DNA from: Triticum aestivum
Taxonomy: Eukaryota > Streptophyta > Magnoliopsida > Poales > Poaceae
Length of the DNA: 64,000 nucleotides
Assembly: GCF_018294505.1 (NCBI RefSeq)
Contig: NC_057803.1
Coordinates: 682,809,715 to 682,873,714, forward strand
Reading direction: 5' to 3'
Position 1 is the first letter of the stretch, and the number at the start of each line of letters is the position of its first letter. Shown in pieces: positions 1 through 11,318 of the stretch. Under the pieces are notes generated by a model. The model did not search any database, had not been told where the DNA came from, and saw nothing but the letters and a program-made list of their open reading frames with translations. Both the position numbers and the translations under genes were made by a program.

Positions 1-2
1 CG

Positions 3-2220
3 GAGGATGATAATTAGATGCCTCCCTCCGAAGACGAGGCAAGCCTCGACGACGACGATTTTGTCGTGCCGGAGGATCCCGCCGAGCAAGAGCGCTTCAA
101 GTGCCGACTTATAGCCACGGCAAATAGCCTTAAGAAAAAGCAGCAGCAGCTTCAAGCTGATCAAGATTTGCTAGCTGACAGATGAACTGAAGTCCTTGCG
201 GCCGAGGAATATGAACTCGAACGCCCCTCCAAGAGTTACCCAAACCGCAGGTTGCTACCCCGACTGGAGGAGGAAGCATTAAAACCTACATCTCCAGCAT
301 ATGACGCGGCTGATCGGCCACCCCGTGGCCGCGACAGAGAAGCATTTCAGCGAAAAACTCAGCCCGCACCCCGACACCACTCAAATAAAAATGACAAGGC
401 ACAGGGAAACACGCAAGACCTGCAAGACATATTGGAGGACAAAGCAAAACACGCAAGATCGATCTACGGATCACGAGGGCGCGCCACTACGCGAGATGAT
501 AACCGTCATGCCGGATACAGTAAAAGTAAATCCAGCCGTGCCGAACACAGCGGACAAGACTCATTTGAGCTGCGTCGTGACATAGCCCACTACACAGGCG
601 CCGCACACCCCATATGCTTCACAGACGAAGTAATGGATCACCAAATCCCAGAGGGTTTCAAACTTGTAGATATCAAATCATACGACAACACAACAGATCC
701 TGCGGTATGAATCGAGGACTTCCTCCTACACATCCATATGGCCCGCGGTGACGATCTACACGCCATCAAATACCTCCCACTCAAGCTCAAAGGACCAGAT
801 CGGCATTGGCTCAACAGCCTGCCAGCAGAATCCATTAGCTGTTGGGAAGATCTGGAAGCCACATTCCTCGACAACTTCCAGGGCACTTATGTGCGACCAC
901 CAGATGCCGATGACTTGAGCCACATAATTCAGCAGCCAGAGGAATCGGCCAGGCAATTCTGGACACGATTCCTGACAAAGAAAAATCAAATCTTCGATTG
1001 TCCGGATGAAGAGGCCCTAGCAGCTTTTAAGCCCAACATCCGCGACGAGTGGCTCGCCCGGCACCTTGGCCAGGAAAAGCCGAAATCCATGGCAGCCCTC
1101 ACGACACTCATGACCCTCTTTTGCGCGGGAGAAGACAGCTGGCTAGCTCGCAGAAATAACATATCAAAGAACCGCGGTACTTCAGATACCAAGGATAGCA
1201 ATGGCAGGTCACGTCGCAACAAACATAAGCGTCGCGTTAATAGCGAAAATACCGAGGATACGGCAGTCAATGCCGGATTCAGAGGATCTAAACCTGGTCA
1301 GCGGAAAAATCCATTCAAAAGAAGCACTCCAGGCCCATCCAGTTTGGACCGTATACTCGATCGCTCATGCCAAATACATGGCACCCCCGACAAGCTAGCC
1401 AACCACACCGACAGGGAATGTTGGGTGTTCAAGCAGGCCGGCAAGTTAAACGCCGAAAACAAAGATAAGGGGCTACATAGCGATGACGAGGAGGAGCCCC
1501 GGCAGCCGAACACCAGAGGGCAGAAGAGGTTCCCCCCACAAGCGTGCATTAAGGGATGTATATGCGTTTGAGCCAGTCGCCCCAAAGTTCAACCCATGGT
1601 CCTTCTGTCCGATCACCTTCGATCGCAGGGACCATCCCACTAGTATCCGTCATGGCGGATTCGCCGCACTGGTCCTAGACCCAATCATCGATGGATTTCA
1701 CCTCACTCGAGTCCTTATGGACGGCGGCAGCAGCCTGAACCTGCTTTATCAGGACACAGTGCGCAAAATGGGTATAGACCCCTCAAGGATCAAACCCACA
1801 AAAACGACCTTCAAAGGCGTCATACCAGGTGTGGAGGCCCATTTCACAGGCTCAGTCACACTGGAAGTGGTCTTCAGATGCCTAGATAACTTCCGAAGCG
1901 AGGAGTTAATCTTCGATATAGTCCCGTTCCGCAGCGGCTATCATGCACTACTCGGGCGAACCGCATTTGTGAGATTCAACGCGGTACCGCACTATGCATA
2001 TCTCAAGCTCAAGATGCCAGGACCTCGGGGGGTCATCACAGTCAATGGAAACACAGAGCGCTCTCTCCGCATGGAGGAGCACACTGCGGCCCTTGCAGCA
2101 GAAGCGCAAAGCAGCCTCTTAAGGCAATCCACTAGTTCGGCGATTAAAGACTCGGACACCTTCAAGCACGCCCGGAGTAATCGGCAACAAGACCGCCTGG
2201 CACGTTCCGAGCTCGCATAG
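3..2220 (+). pseudogene. gag-protease polyprotein, decayed (copy L)
   Basis: This encodes a retrotransposon capsid and aspartic protease. The gag core has the WLNSLP...CWEDLE...DNFQGTY...QQPEESARQFW pattern of the plant retrotransposon gag domain, followed by a basic region and a CQIHGTPDKLANHTDREC zinc-knuckle-like segment. The protease has the active-site variant VLMDGGSSLNLLY and later GYHALLGRTAF. Gag reads in one frame from the window edge but is broken by TAG at 15, TGA at 183 and TGA at 708. A deletion of about 55 bp near 1,540, seen against copy B, shifts the frame into the protease part (open from about 1,540 to 2,220). No pol follows the terminal stop. Confidence 0.85.
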
Positions 2221-2676
2221 CAATGCGGCCCCCACCCCAGTACCAGCCAAACAGCGAAATTCGTGCCACGTGTACATAATTATGCATTGAAAATACCATG
2301 GGCACAGGTGGGGAGGGGGGCACGACTATGGCACGCCCCAAGACGTGGCTCAACCGCACTATGGGCTTCCCGCTTTGTTATTTTTCTCTCTTTCAGGACT
2401 TTAATCTCTGGAAACCCCGTCCGGCAGTACGATTGCCGGACACACGATGCAACAACCAAGGAGGCGGAAAGCTATGTCGCACCATGGAACTCCCAGGTGG
2501 TCTCTGATAACGAGTGAAATACTTGCTTTAAATACCATTCCTCAGGTTGCCCTTGGAGGGGACATGTCAAATAGTCCTACTTTTTGCTTATCGCACTACT
2601 TGTATCATTCTGCTTTGACGTACCTTTTTGAATAAACAATGCATAGCACTAGACTATTTCTGCATTCTCTATTCTT

Positions 2677-2717
<41 letters not shown>

Positions 2718-3452
2718 CATTCATGACATTCAGCACCCGTACACTCTGGTACGGCCAATACGCCAGGGGCTTAAAGGGCACCCCATAATACGGCGTGAGA
2801 AGTCCGAACACTTTCGACAGTGCGGCACCCCGAACTTATAGCATTATATGCATCAGCTCCGAATCATGTCTTGGGTCAATAGTTGGGTTTGCCCGGCTCC
2901 CATGTTTTGGTACCTTACGTTCCGCTATATTGGCTAAGGTAGCACTGGGAGAACTACTGCGATTGTGCCTCGGTTCATCTGGGCAAGCACCTCAGTAGAG
3001 AAAGCTAAAACTGACTGTCATGATAAGGCGAGAGTTGGCCGCTGTTCAAGAGGTCTCGAGTCCCTAAAGACTTATGCCGCTTAGAGCGAGGAGTCGGCCT
3101 TGTCCGGTTTAAGGCGCGTATAGCACCCCGAATTCGGCCTTCCGAATACTAGGGGCTTCGCCAAAATTTAAAATTTTAGACTTCTATGGCTAAGTGAGAG
3201 TGATAAAGCATTATAGTCTGATTTCCTTGTTCGTTGCGCCGAGCACCTCCCTCGAAGGACCCAACAATGGGAACAAGAGTGCTCAGATTCATCCCGAACA
3301 CCCCAGCACTCGTGGCATGGGGGCAGAAGCCGACGACTAGCCATCTCTCAGATTTAATAAATAGCCACACAGAAAGTAATATTTTAAATTCAAACAAGCG
3401 TTGCATAGCGCATATGAACAAGTTTTCATAATACAGGATCACACGAGCAAGT
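2221..3452. other. Non-coding middle region of copy L
   Basis: There is no credible coding frame. The stretch is conserved with 29,914-31,128 of copy B, so it is an inherited part of the element. It holds a (TA)n tract and two short motifs resembling the element's polypurine tract, near 2,765 (AGGGGCTTAA) and 3,150 (AGGGGCTTCG). It separates the sense gag-protease from the convergent antisense gene, so it probably includes the 3' ends of both transcripts. Confidence 0.6.
2682..2714. repeat. (TA)n microsatellite
   Basis: About 33 bp of uninterrupted TA. The matching site in copy B (about 30,370) is less than half as long, so the tract expanded in L or contracted in B after the copies separated. 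Confidence 0.95.
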
Positions 3453-4327
3453 TCATTCAAAAATTACATCCTTCGCACACTTGCCCGCCACAAGACGGGA
3501 ACCCTTCAGGACACCCTCATAATACATTTCGGGGTGGCGATGCTCCTTGCCCTGCGGTGGCCCCTCCTTCACCAGCTTCTCGGCGTCCATCTTGGCCCAG
3601 TGCACCTTCGCACGGGCAAAAGCCCGGCGTGCACCTTCGATGCAGACGGATCGCTTTATGACTTCCAGCCGTGGGCAGGCATCCACAAGCCGCCTCACCA
3701 GGCCAAAGTAGCTGTTGGGAAGGGAGTCGCCAGGCCACATCCGGACTATAAGGCCCCTCATGGCCTGTTCGGCCGCCTTGTGCAGCTCGACCAGTTGCTT
3801 CAGTTGGTCGCTCACAGGCATCGGGTGTTCGGTCCCAGTATACTGAGACCAGAACAACTTCTCCATTGAGCTTCCCTCCTCGGCCTGGTAATACTTCGCG
3901 GCATCCGACACGCTGCGGGGCAAATCTGCGAATGCTCCTGGAGAGCTCCGGACTCGGGTAAGTTACAAGTAATTTACTTTCACATGCTTGCTTTGCATAT
4001 TGAAGGCCTTACCCGCCGCTATCTTCCTCATCACCACAATTTCCTAGAGGGACTTTTGGGCTTCAGACTTGGCATGCTTTTTGCTCTCGAGGGCCGCGGC
4101 AAGCTCGGACTCTCGCGTCTTCGCGTCAAGCTCCAAAAGCCTCGTGCTTCTTCACGAGAGCCTGGAGCTCTTGCTGCACCTCACCCACCCGTGCCTCTTG
4201 TTTTTCCCGCTCGGTGCGCTCCTTGTCCGCTTTGTTTTCGGCCACGGACAGCGCTTGCTTCAGGGTCGCCACTTCGGTCGTGGCCCCTGGCACATCCATG
4301 ATGATCCTATCATTTTGTAACCGCATG

Positions 4328-4371
<44 letters not shown>

Positions 4372-6542
4372 ACAAGGCATTACTTACCTTTGTTCTCCTC
4401 GAGCTGCCTCTTGGCAAGACCGAGCTCTTTCTCAGACCGCTCGAGGTTCTGCCTCAGTGCAGCGACCTCCTCAGTCAGTGCGGCAGAGGTCAGCAGCGAA
4501 GCCTACATACACATACAGTCATACTTATATTAGACTCCTATAGATATTATTTGATCCTCTATTCGGCTTTTCTTTGTCAACACCAAGCAGAGCATCAGGG
4601 GCTATTGTCTATGCGGTAATATTTTCCAATATTTTAAATACTTACCTCAAAGCCTGTTAGAAGGCTGGCACAGGCTTCAGTCAGTCCGCTCTTGGTGGAC
4701 TGAACCTTCTTGATCACCCCACTCATAATAGTGTGGTGCTCTTCGTCGATGGAAGCGCAGCGAAGCGCTCCCAGCAGGTTGTCCGGTGCCTCTGGATGGA
4801 CAGAGGTCACCGGCACGGGCGGCATGCCCCTCTTGGAAGGGGGGCGCCTGCCAGGGTCCGGAACCACTGGAGGTTCCGGCGCGGCGTTCGGCTGGGGGCC
4901 GAACTTGGAGCCCTTGGGAGTCTTGCTCCCTTCACGCCTGGAGTCCGGAAGGTCGCCTTGAGGCACCTCCGGGACTTTCTCCCCCCGGAGTGGTGCCCCT
5001 TGAGACAGTACCTCGACATTGTCCGTAGGGCGAGGAGAGGAGGCGGTTGGAAGTGTATCACTATCCATATCCGACGAGTCCAAGGAACTGTCCGACGAGG
5101 ATACGTCGATACGGGCTCGGGGCGGACTGCATAATCATATTCGACGTTAGGAGAAGTAGTGCAACAAGAGTATGCTATGAGTTACTCTGGTATCCAAATA
5201 CTTATGACTTCGCCAGGGGCTTAGCCCTGAGTAACCACTCGTCTTCGCCGTCGGCGGCGGTGGTGGAACAGTCCGGAAGGAGAGTCCTTCCCTTCTTGGA
5301 CCCTCCGGCCTCCCCGGTTGGGGCGGCCTTCCTTTTCTTGTCTCCCCCGACTGGAGGGGGAGAGTCTTCATCTTCCTCCTCCTCGTTTTCACGGGAGGAG
5401 TGCGTCTCGGAGCTATCGGACAATGAGTCCGATATCACCTGGCGCCTGGAACTCTTTTGGGTTCCCTTGGACTTCTTCTTGGTCTTCTCCTGCACCTCAT
5501 AAGGAGCCGGAGTCCGCATCTCCGTCAGGAGAGCGTCCGCAGGGTCTTCAGGCTGACGGGCCGGACAGTTAATCTGCTCCGATGTCTCCACCCAGTCCTA
5601 TCAAAGGCATGGGAGCTCAGACCCCGCACATGGTTAAGCTATGGGAAATAAATACCCTACCAGATGTACAAAACTTACCGGATTCGCAGGGCGCTTCGCG
5701 CTTGGCCCGCGGTCCTTGGTAAGAGAAGGAGGGACCTCGGCGCCCTTGAACAGCACCTTCCATACGTCCTTATGTGTCGTGTCTAAGAGCTCGCATAGAG
5801 TCTGGTGCTGGGCCGGGTCGAACTCCCATAAGTTGAAAGCCCGTTGTTGCCCCGGGAGGATCCGACGGAAGAGCATGACCTGGACTATGTTGACAAGCTT
5901 AAGTTTCTTGCTTATCATGTTCCGGATACACTTCTGGAGTCCGTCCAGCTCCACCGATGAACCCCAGGACAGGCCCTTCTCCTTCCAGGAAGTGAGCCGC
6001 GTGGGGATTCCGGATTGGAACTCAGGGGCCGCCACCCAGTTGGTGTCGCGCGGCTCGGTGATGTAGAACCACCACGATTGCCACCCCTTTATGGTCTCCA
6101 CGAAGGAGCCCTCGAGCCATGTAACGTTGGGCATTTTGCCCACCATGGCTCCGCCGCATTCCGCTTGTTGGCCGCCTACTACCTTCGGCTTGATATTGAA
6201 GGTCTTCAGCCATAGGCCGAAGTGGGGCCGGATGCGGAGAAAGGCCTCGCACACAACGATGAACGTCGAGATGTTGAGGATGAAATTCGGGGACAAATCA
6301 TGAAAGTCCAGCCCATAATAGAACATAAGGCCGCAAACGAATGGATGGAGGGGAAACCCCAGTCCGCGGACGAAGTGGGGGAGGAAAACCACCCTTTTGT
6401 GAGGTTCCGGGGTAGGGACGATCTGCCCCGCGGTTGGCAGCCGGTGCGCGATATCCACGGCTAAGTATCCGGCCCCACGTAGTTTTTTGATATGTCCCTC
6501 CGTGACGGAGGATACCATCCACTTGCCTCCCGCTCCGGACAT
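3453..6542 (-). pseudogene. Antisense multi-exon gene of copy L (putative 'gypsy-type transposon' protein)
   Basis: An intron-containing gene opposite to gag. I infer exons 6542-5679, 5597-5206, 5126-4646, 4502-4388, about 4305-4013 and about 3905-3453. Canonical GTAAGT donors end exons 1, 3 and 4, and AG acceptors precede exons 2, 3 and 4. Exon 1 starts MSGAGGKWM and continues through GYLAVDIAHRLP, FVCGLMFYYGLDFHDLSPN and WWFYITEP, which matches my memory of the Pfam family 'putative gypsy type transposon'. Exon 2 is basic and acidic, exons 4-5 are coiled coil (ERSEKELGLAKRQLEENK), and the last exon ends GKCAKDVIFE. Exons 1-4 are open with compatible phases at the 1/2, 2/3 and 3/4 joins. Damage: the exon 2 donor is AT instead of GT, and a 1-nt insertion shifts exon 5 near 4,133. 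The exon 5 acceptor is unresolved. Function unknown. Confidence 0.7.
4329..4369. repeat. (TA)n microsatellite in an antisense-gene intron
   Basis: About 41 bp of TA between antisense exons 4 and 5. Copy B has only a short TA run at the equivalent site (about 32,001-32,012). Confidence 0.95.
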
Positions 6543-6656
6543 GTTTGGAGAGAGTTGAGGAGAAGGATGTGGACTTGGGCGCTGGAGCTCGAGTGCGCGA
6601 GAATGGATGAGCAAGGAGGATGAAGGCGTGGGTAGAAAAAGGTGAAACCTTATCCC

Positions 6657-6662
6657 TTTATA
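6657..6662 (-). promoter_or_regulatory. TATA box of the antisense gene (copy L)
   Basis: On the minus strand this reads CCCTTATAAAGGG, about 115 bp upstream of the antisense ATG at 6542. The same box lies at the same place in copy B (35,811-35,816), so it is a conserved part of the element. Confidence 0.6.
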
Positions 6663-7084
6663 AGGGCGGACGAAACTATGCGCCCCCACTAGCCTGGTAA
6701 AACTCGCTTATCCCCCAAGCGCCATATTGATGGCGCGGTTGGGTTACCCACGTCTGTATTGATGGGAATCTCGTAATAAGGGGACACGATCTCTGCTTTG
6801 ACAAGATGTGCCAAGGAAACCGCCTCGCGAAACACGCTGAGATAGGTTATGAAAAACGATTCAAATAAAGACCTGGCTATGGTGTGATGTCACGCTACGG
6901 GGTACGTCCGCAGATTAGATTTGTGGAAATAGTATTCTCTCGACGGTGGTATGTGGAACTTGTTTTGCAGATCCGGACATGATCCTCGTGTTCAAAATCT
7001 TCTATGAAGTATTCGGGGGAGGAACCCGCCTTGCAATGCCGAAGACAATCTGCGCGCCGGACTCATCGTCATTGAAGCCTGGTT

Positions 7085-7094
7085 CAGGGGCTAC
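7085..7094 (+). other. Polypurine tract (copy L)
   Basis: CAGGGGCTAC directly precedes the 3' LTR, where the plus-strand primer of reverse transcription is expected. Copy B has TAGGGGCTAC in the same position. Confidence 0.75.
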
Positions 7095-7566
7095 TGAGGG
7101 AGTCCTGGATTAGGGGGTATCCGGACAGCAGGATTATATCCTTTGGCCGGACTATTGGACTATGAAGATACAAGATTGAAGACTTCGTCCCGTGTCCAGA
7201 TGGGACTCTCCTTGGTGTGGAAGGCAAGCTTGGCAATACGGATATGTAGATCTCCTTCCTTGTAACCGACTCTGTGTAACCCTAGCCCCCTCCGGTGTCT
7301 ATATAACCCGGAGGGTTTAGTCCTTAGGACAACAGACAATCATACCATAGGCTAGCTTCTAGGGTTTAGCCTCTCTGATCTCGTGGTAGATCTACTCTTG
7401 TACTACTCATATTATCAAGAATAATCAAGCAGGACGTAGGGTTTTACCTCCATCAAGAGGGCCCGAACCTGGGTAAAATATCGTGTCCCCTGCCTCCTGT
7501 TACCATCCGCCTTAGACACACAGTTCGGGACCCCCTACCCGAGATCCGCCGGTTTTGACACCGACA
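7095..7566 (+). repeat. 3' LTR of copy L (Fatima-like)
   Basis: A 472-bp LTR beginning TGAGGGAGTCCTGG and ending TTTTGACACCGACA. The same LTR occurs at 24,157, 26,065 and 36,251. The promoter motif TCTATATAA lies near 7,298, followed by the likely R/U5 part. Confidence 0.92.
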
Positions 7567-7749
7567 GTTATCATTATTCTTTATAGCATATGTGTCATCA
7601 CAATAATCATCATAGATAGGAGACATTCTTTCATCATAGTAAATTTGCTCATCAAAACTTGGGGGATAAAAACTATCATCTTCATCAAACATATCATCCC
7701 TAAGCTTGTAGCTTTGCATATCATTAGCATCATGGATATTCAAAGAATT
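7567..7749 (-). pseudogene. Internal ORF fragment of the reversed Sabrina/WHAM-like element
   Basis: The minus strand encodes MNSLNIHDANDMQSYKLRD...SFDEQIYYDERMSPIYDDYC, homologous to the middle of the ORF at 11,319-12,083. It is a partial N-terminal piece cut by the insertion of copy L. Function unknown. Confidence 0.7.
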
Positions 7750-9178
7750 CATACTAACAACCCTGCAACAGCGCCAGAAATGAGCTTGATGTCTACTACG
7801 CAACCTTCTTCTTGTAGACGTTGTTGGGCCTCCAAGTGCAGAGGTTTGTAGGATAGTAGCAATTTTCCCTCAATTGGATGACCTAAGGTTTATCTATCCG
7901 TGGGAGGCATAGGATGAAGATGGTCTCTCTCAAACAACCTTGCAACCACATAACAAAGAGTCTCTTGTGTCCCCAACACACCCAATACAATGGTAAATTG
8001 TATAGGTGCACTAATTCGGCGAAGAGATGGTGATACAAGTGCAATATGGATGGTAGATATAGGTTTTTGTAATCTGAAAATATAAAAACAACAAGGTAGC
8101 AAGTAACAAAAGTGAGCGAAAACGGTATTGCAATGCTTAGAAACAAGGCCTAGGGTTCATACTCTCACTAGTGCAAGTTCTCTCAACAATGATAACATAA
8201 TTAGATCATATAACAATCCCCCAACGTGCAACAAAGAGTCACTCCAAATTCACTAATAGCAGAGAACAAACGAAGAGATTATTGTAAGGTACGAAACCAC
8301 CTCACAGTTATTCTTTCTAATTGATCTATTGGGCTATTCCTATAAGTGTCACAAACAGCCCTAGAGTTCGTACTAAAATAACACCTTAAGATACACATCA
8401 ATCAAAACCCTAATGTCACCTAGATACTCCAATGTCACCACAAGTATCTGTGGGTTTGATTATATGACATGCATCACACAATCTCAGATTCATCTATTCA
8501 AACCAACACAAAGAACTTCAAAGAATGCCCCAAAGTTTCTACCAGAGAATCAAGATGAAAACATGTGCCAACCCCTATGCATAAGTTCACAAGGTCACAG
8601 AACCCGCAAGTTGATCACCAAAACATACATCAAGTAGATCATATGAATATCCCATTGTCACCACAGATAAGCACATGCAAGACATACATCAAGTGTTCTC
8701 AAATCCTTAAAGACTCAATCCGATAAGATAACTTCAAAGGGAAAACTCAATCCATTACAAGAAGGTAGAGGGGGAGAAACATCATAAGATCCAACTATAT
8801 AATAGCAAAGCTCGTGGTACATCAAGATCGTGCCAAATTAAGAACACGAGAGAGAGAAAGAGAGAGAGAGATCAAACACATAGCTATAGGTACATACCCT
8901 CAACCCCGAGGGTGAACTACTCCCTCCTAGTCATGGAGAGCGCCGGGATGATGAAGATGGCCACCGGTGATGATTTCCCCCTCCAGCAGGGTGCCGGAAC
9001 AGGGTCCGGATTGGTTTTTGGTGGCTACAGAGGCTTGCGGCGGTGGAACTCCCGATCTAGGTTTATTTCTGGGGGTTTCTATATTTATAGGAATTTTTGG
9101 CGTAGATAACAAGTCTGGAGGGGTCCACGAGTCAACCATAAGGTCGGAGGGCGTGCCCTCCACCCTTGTGGAGGCCTC
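7567..9178 (-). mobile_element. Reversed, truncated Sabrina/WHAM-like LTR element fragment
   Basis: Read on the minus strand this is an LTR (9178 down to 7787) followed by a primer-binding-site region and the start of the internal ORF. It matches the complete element at 9,526-17,269. The LTR lacks roughly its first 285 bp, so the fragment was truncated before or when it joined the gene-like sequence at 9,179. The other end is cut by copy L's insertion. The primer site has decayed to CAACAGCGCCAG (plus-strand orientation). Confidence 0.85.
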
Positions 9179-9525
9179 GTACCTGGCTTCCTCCTCCACA
9201 TGCCGCCATCACGGGCTTCACAGGCCGCATGGTACCTGGCTTCCTCCTCCACCGCCTCCTTCTTGAACGCCACTTGCCTGGCTTTCTTAGCCGACGGCAG
9301 CGAGTTCCACAGTCAAAGATTGTGCTGGTCCCAAAACCAATCCAAAGTTGGGGGGTCTAGCGCAACCTCGTCCGGCGGCGCGTCGGGGTCCTCGTCACTG
9401 CTCTTCTAGTTAGCATCCTCGGGGGGCGGCGATTACTTGTCGGCGCATGGGCAGACCGGCGGCGCCATGGCGAAGATTTGAGAGAGAGAGAGAGAGAGGG
9501 CGAGCGAGGGGACGATGTAGATGAG
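9179..9525 (-). pseudogene. Gene-like fragment with (CT)n leader
   Basis: On the minus strand a CT-rich leader (9,499-9,479) precedes an ATG at 9,468. The frame reads MAPPVCPCADK, then has several stops, then recovers as SAKKARQVAFKKEAVEEEARYHAACEA in segments. The repeated acidic and Ala-rich residues suggest a charged coiled-coil protein. A 20-bp direct repeat (9,180-9,199 and 9,233-9,252) sits at the junction with the truncated LTR. The sequence continues upstream across the inserted element at 17,275. I do not recognise the gene. It could be a captured host fragment or part of a DNA transposon. Confidence 0.4.
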
Positions 9526-11194
9526 TGATACGTCTCCAACGTATCTATAATTTTTGATTGCTCCATGATATATTATCTACTATTTTAGGCAATATTGGGC
9601 TTTATTTTCCACTTTTATATTATTTTTGGGACTAACCTATTAACCGGAGGCCCAGCCCAGATTTGCTGTTTTATGCCTATTTTAGTGTTTCGAGAAAAAA
9701 GAATATCAAACGGAGTCGAAACGGAACAAAATCAACTGTAGAAGTTATTTTTGGAAGTAAAGCAACCCAGGGAACTTGGAGTGCACATTAGGGGAGACAA
9801 GGGCTGTCCACGAGGGTGGGGGCGCGCCCACCCCCCTAGGGCGCGCCCCCTGCTTCGTGGGGGCCCCGTGGCTCCTCCGACGTACTTCCTGCACCCATAT
9901 ATATTGCCGTACCCTAAAACTTCCAGAACGAAGATTAGATCGGAGTTCCGCCGCCAGAAGCCTCTGTAGCCACCGAAAACCAACCTAGACCCGTTCCGGC
10001 ACCCTACCGAAGGGGGCAATCCTTCTCCGGTGGCCATCTTCATCATCCTGTTGCTCTCCATGACAAGGAGGGAGTAGTTCTTCCTCAGGGCTGAGGGTAT
10101 GTACCAGTAGCTATGTGCTTGATCTCTCTCTCTCTCTCTTGTGTTCTTGAGGTGATACGATCTTGATGTATCGCGGGCTTTGCTATTATAGTTGGATCTT
10201 AATGTTCTCCTCCCCCTCTTCTCTCTTGTAATGAATTGAGTTTCCCCTTTGAAGTAATCTTATCGGATTGAGTCTTTAAAGACTTGAGAACACTTGATGT
10301 ATGTCTTGCCGTGGATATCCGTGGTGACAATGGGATACCACGTGCCACTTGATGCATTTTTTGGTGACCAACTTGCGGGTTTCGTGACATTGGGAACCTA
10401 TGCATTGGGGTTGGCACATGCTTTCGTCGTGATTCTCCGGTAGAAACTTTGGGGCACTCTTTGAGGTCCTTTGTGTTGGTTGAATAGATGAATCTGAGAT
10501 TGTGTGATGCATATCATATAATCATACCCACGGATACTTGAGGTGACATTGGAGTATCTAGGTGACATTATGGTTTTGATTGATTTGTGTCTTAAGGTGT
10601 TATTCTAGTACAAACTCTAGGGCTGGTTGTGACACCTATAGGAATAGCCCAACGGATTGATTGGAAAGAATAACTTTGAGGTGGTTTCGTACCCTACCAT
10701 AATGTCTTCGTTTGTTCTCCGCTGTTAGTGACTTTGGAGTGACTCTTTGTTGCATGTTGAGGGATAGTTATGTGATCCAATTATGCTATTATTGTTGAGG
10801 GAACATACACTAGCGAAAGTATGAACCCTAGGCCTTATTTCCACACATTGCAATACCGTTTACGCTCACTTTTATCATTAGTTACCTTGCTGTTTTTATT
10901 ATTTCAGATTACAAGTACCTTTATCTACTATCTATATACCACTTGTTTCACCATCTCTTCGCTGAACTAGTGCACCTATACAATTTACCATTGTATTGGG
11001 TGTGTTGGGGACACAAAAGACTCTTTGTTATTTGGTTGTAGGGTTGCTTGAGAGAGACCATCTTCATCCTACGCCTCCTACGGATTGATAAAACTTAGGT
11101 CATCCACTTGAGGGAAATTTGCTATTGTCCTACAAACCTCTGCACTTGGAGGCCCAACAACGTCTACAAGAAGAAGGTTGTGTAGTAGACATCA
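9526..11194 (+). repeat. 5' LTR of the Sabrina/WHAM-like element
   Basis: Begins TGATACGTCTCCAACG and ends GTAGTAGACATCA. A CCCATATATATT motif near 9,893 is the likely TATA region. Several short open frames inside recur in every LTR copy and look like chance. Confidence 0.93.
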
Positions 11195-11204
11195 AGCTCT
11201 TTTC

Positions 11205-11222
11205 TGGCGCCGTTGCCGGGGA
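11205..11222 (+). other. Primer-binding site, tRNA-Asp type
   Basis: TGGCGCCGTTGCCGGGGA is the complement of the 3' end of plant tRNA-Asp(GTC) as I remember it. It lies 10 bp after the 5' LTR. Confidence 0.8.
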
Positions 11223-11318
11223 GGTGAGTGCTTGAAGGTATATCTTTAGATCTTGCAATCGAGTCTTTTAGTTTCTTGTTTTATCACTAGTTTAGTTTAT
11301 AAAAGAAAACTACAAAAA

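Larger units (their letters stand above)
1..7566 (+). mobile_element. Non-autonomous Fatima-like Tat-lineage LTR element (copy L), 5' end outside window
   Basis: The interior runs from mid-gag through protease, a non-coding stretch, an antisense gene and a purine-rich tract into a 3' LTR. It aligns along its length with the element at 26,065-36,723, which identifies it as a second copy. No reverse transcriptase, RNase H or integrase lies between the protease stop and the antisense gene, so it must have relied on enzymes from a relative such as element A. The 5' LTR and start of gag are outside the window. The 3' LTR abuts GTTAT, the presumed target duplication, whose partner is not visible. 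The family name is from memory. Confidence 0.85.

Noticed and set aside
4214..4543. Frames with poly(Ile-Tyr) runs across the TA tract
   Set aside because: The run is the translated microsatellite within an intron of the antisense gene.
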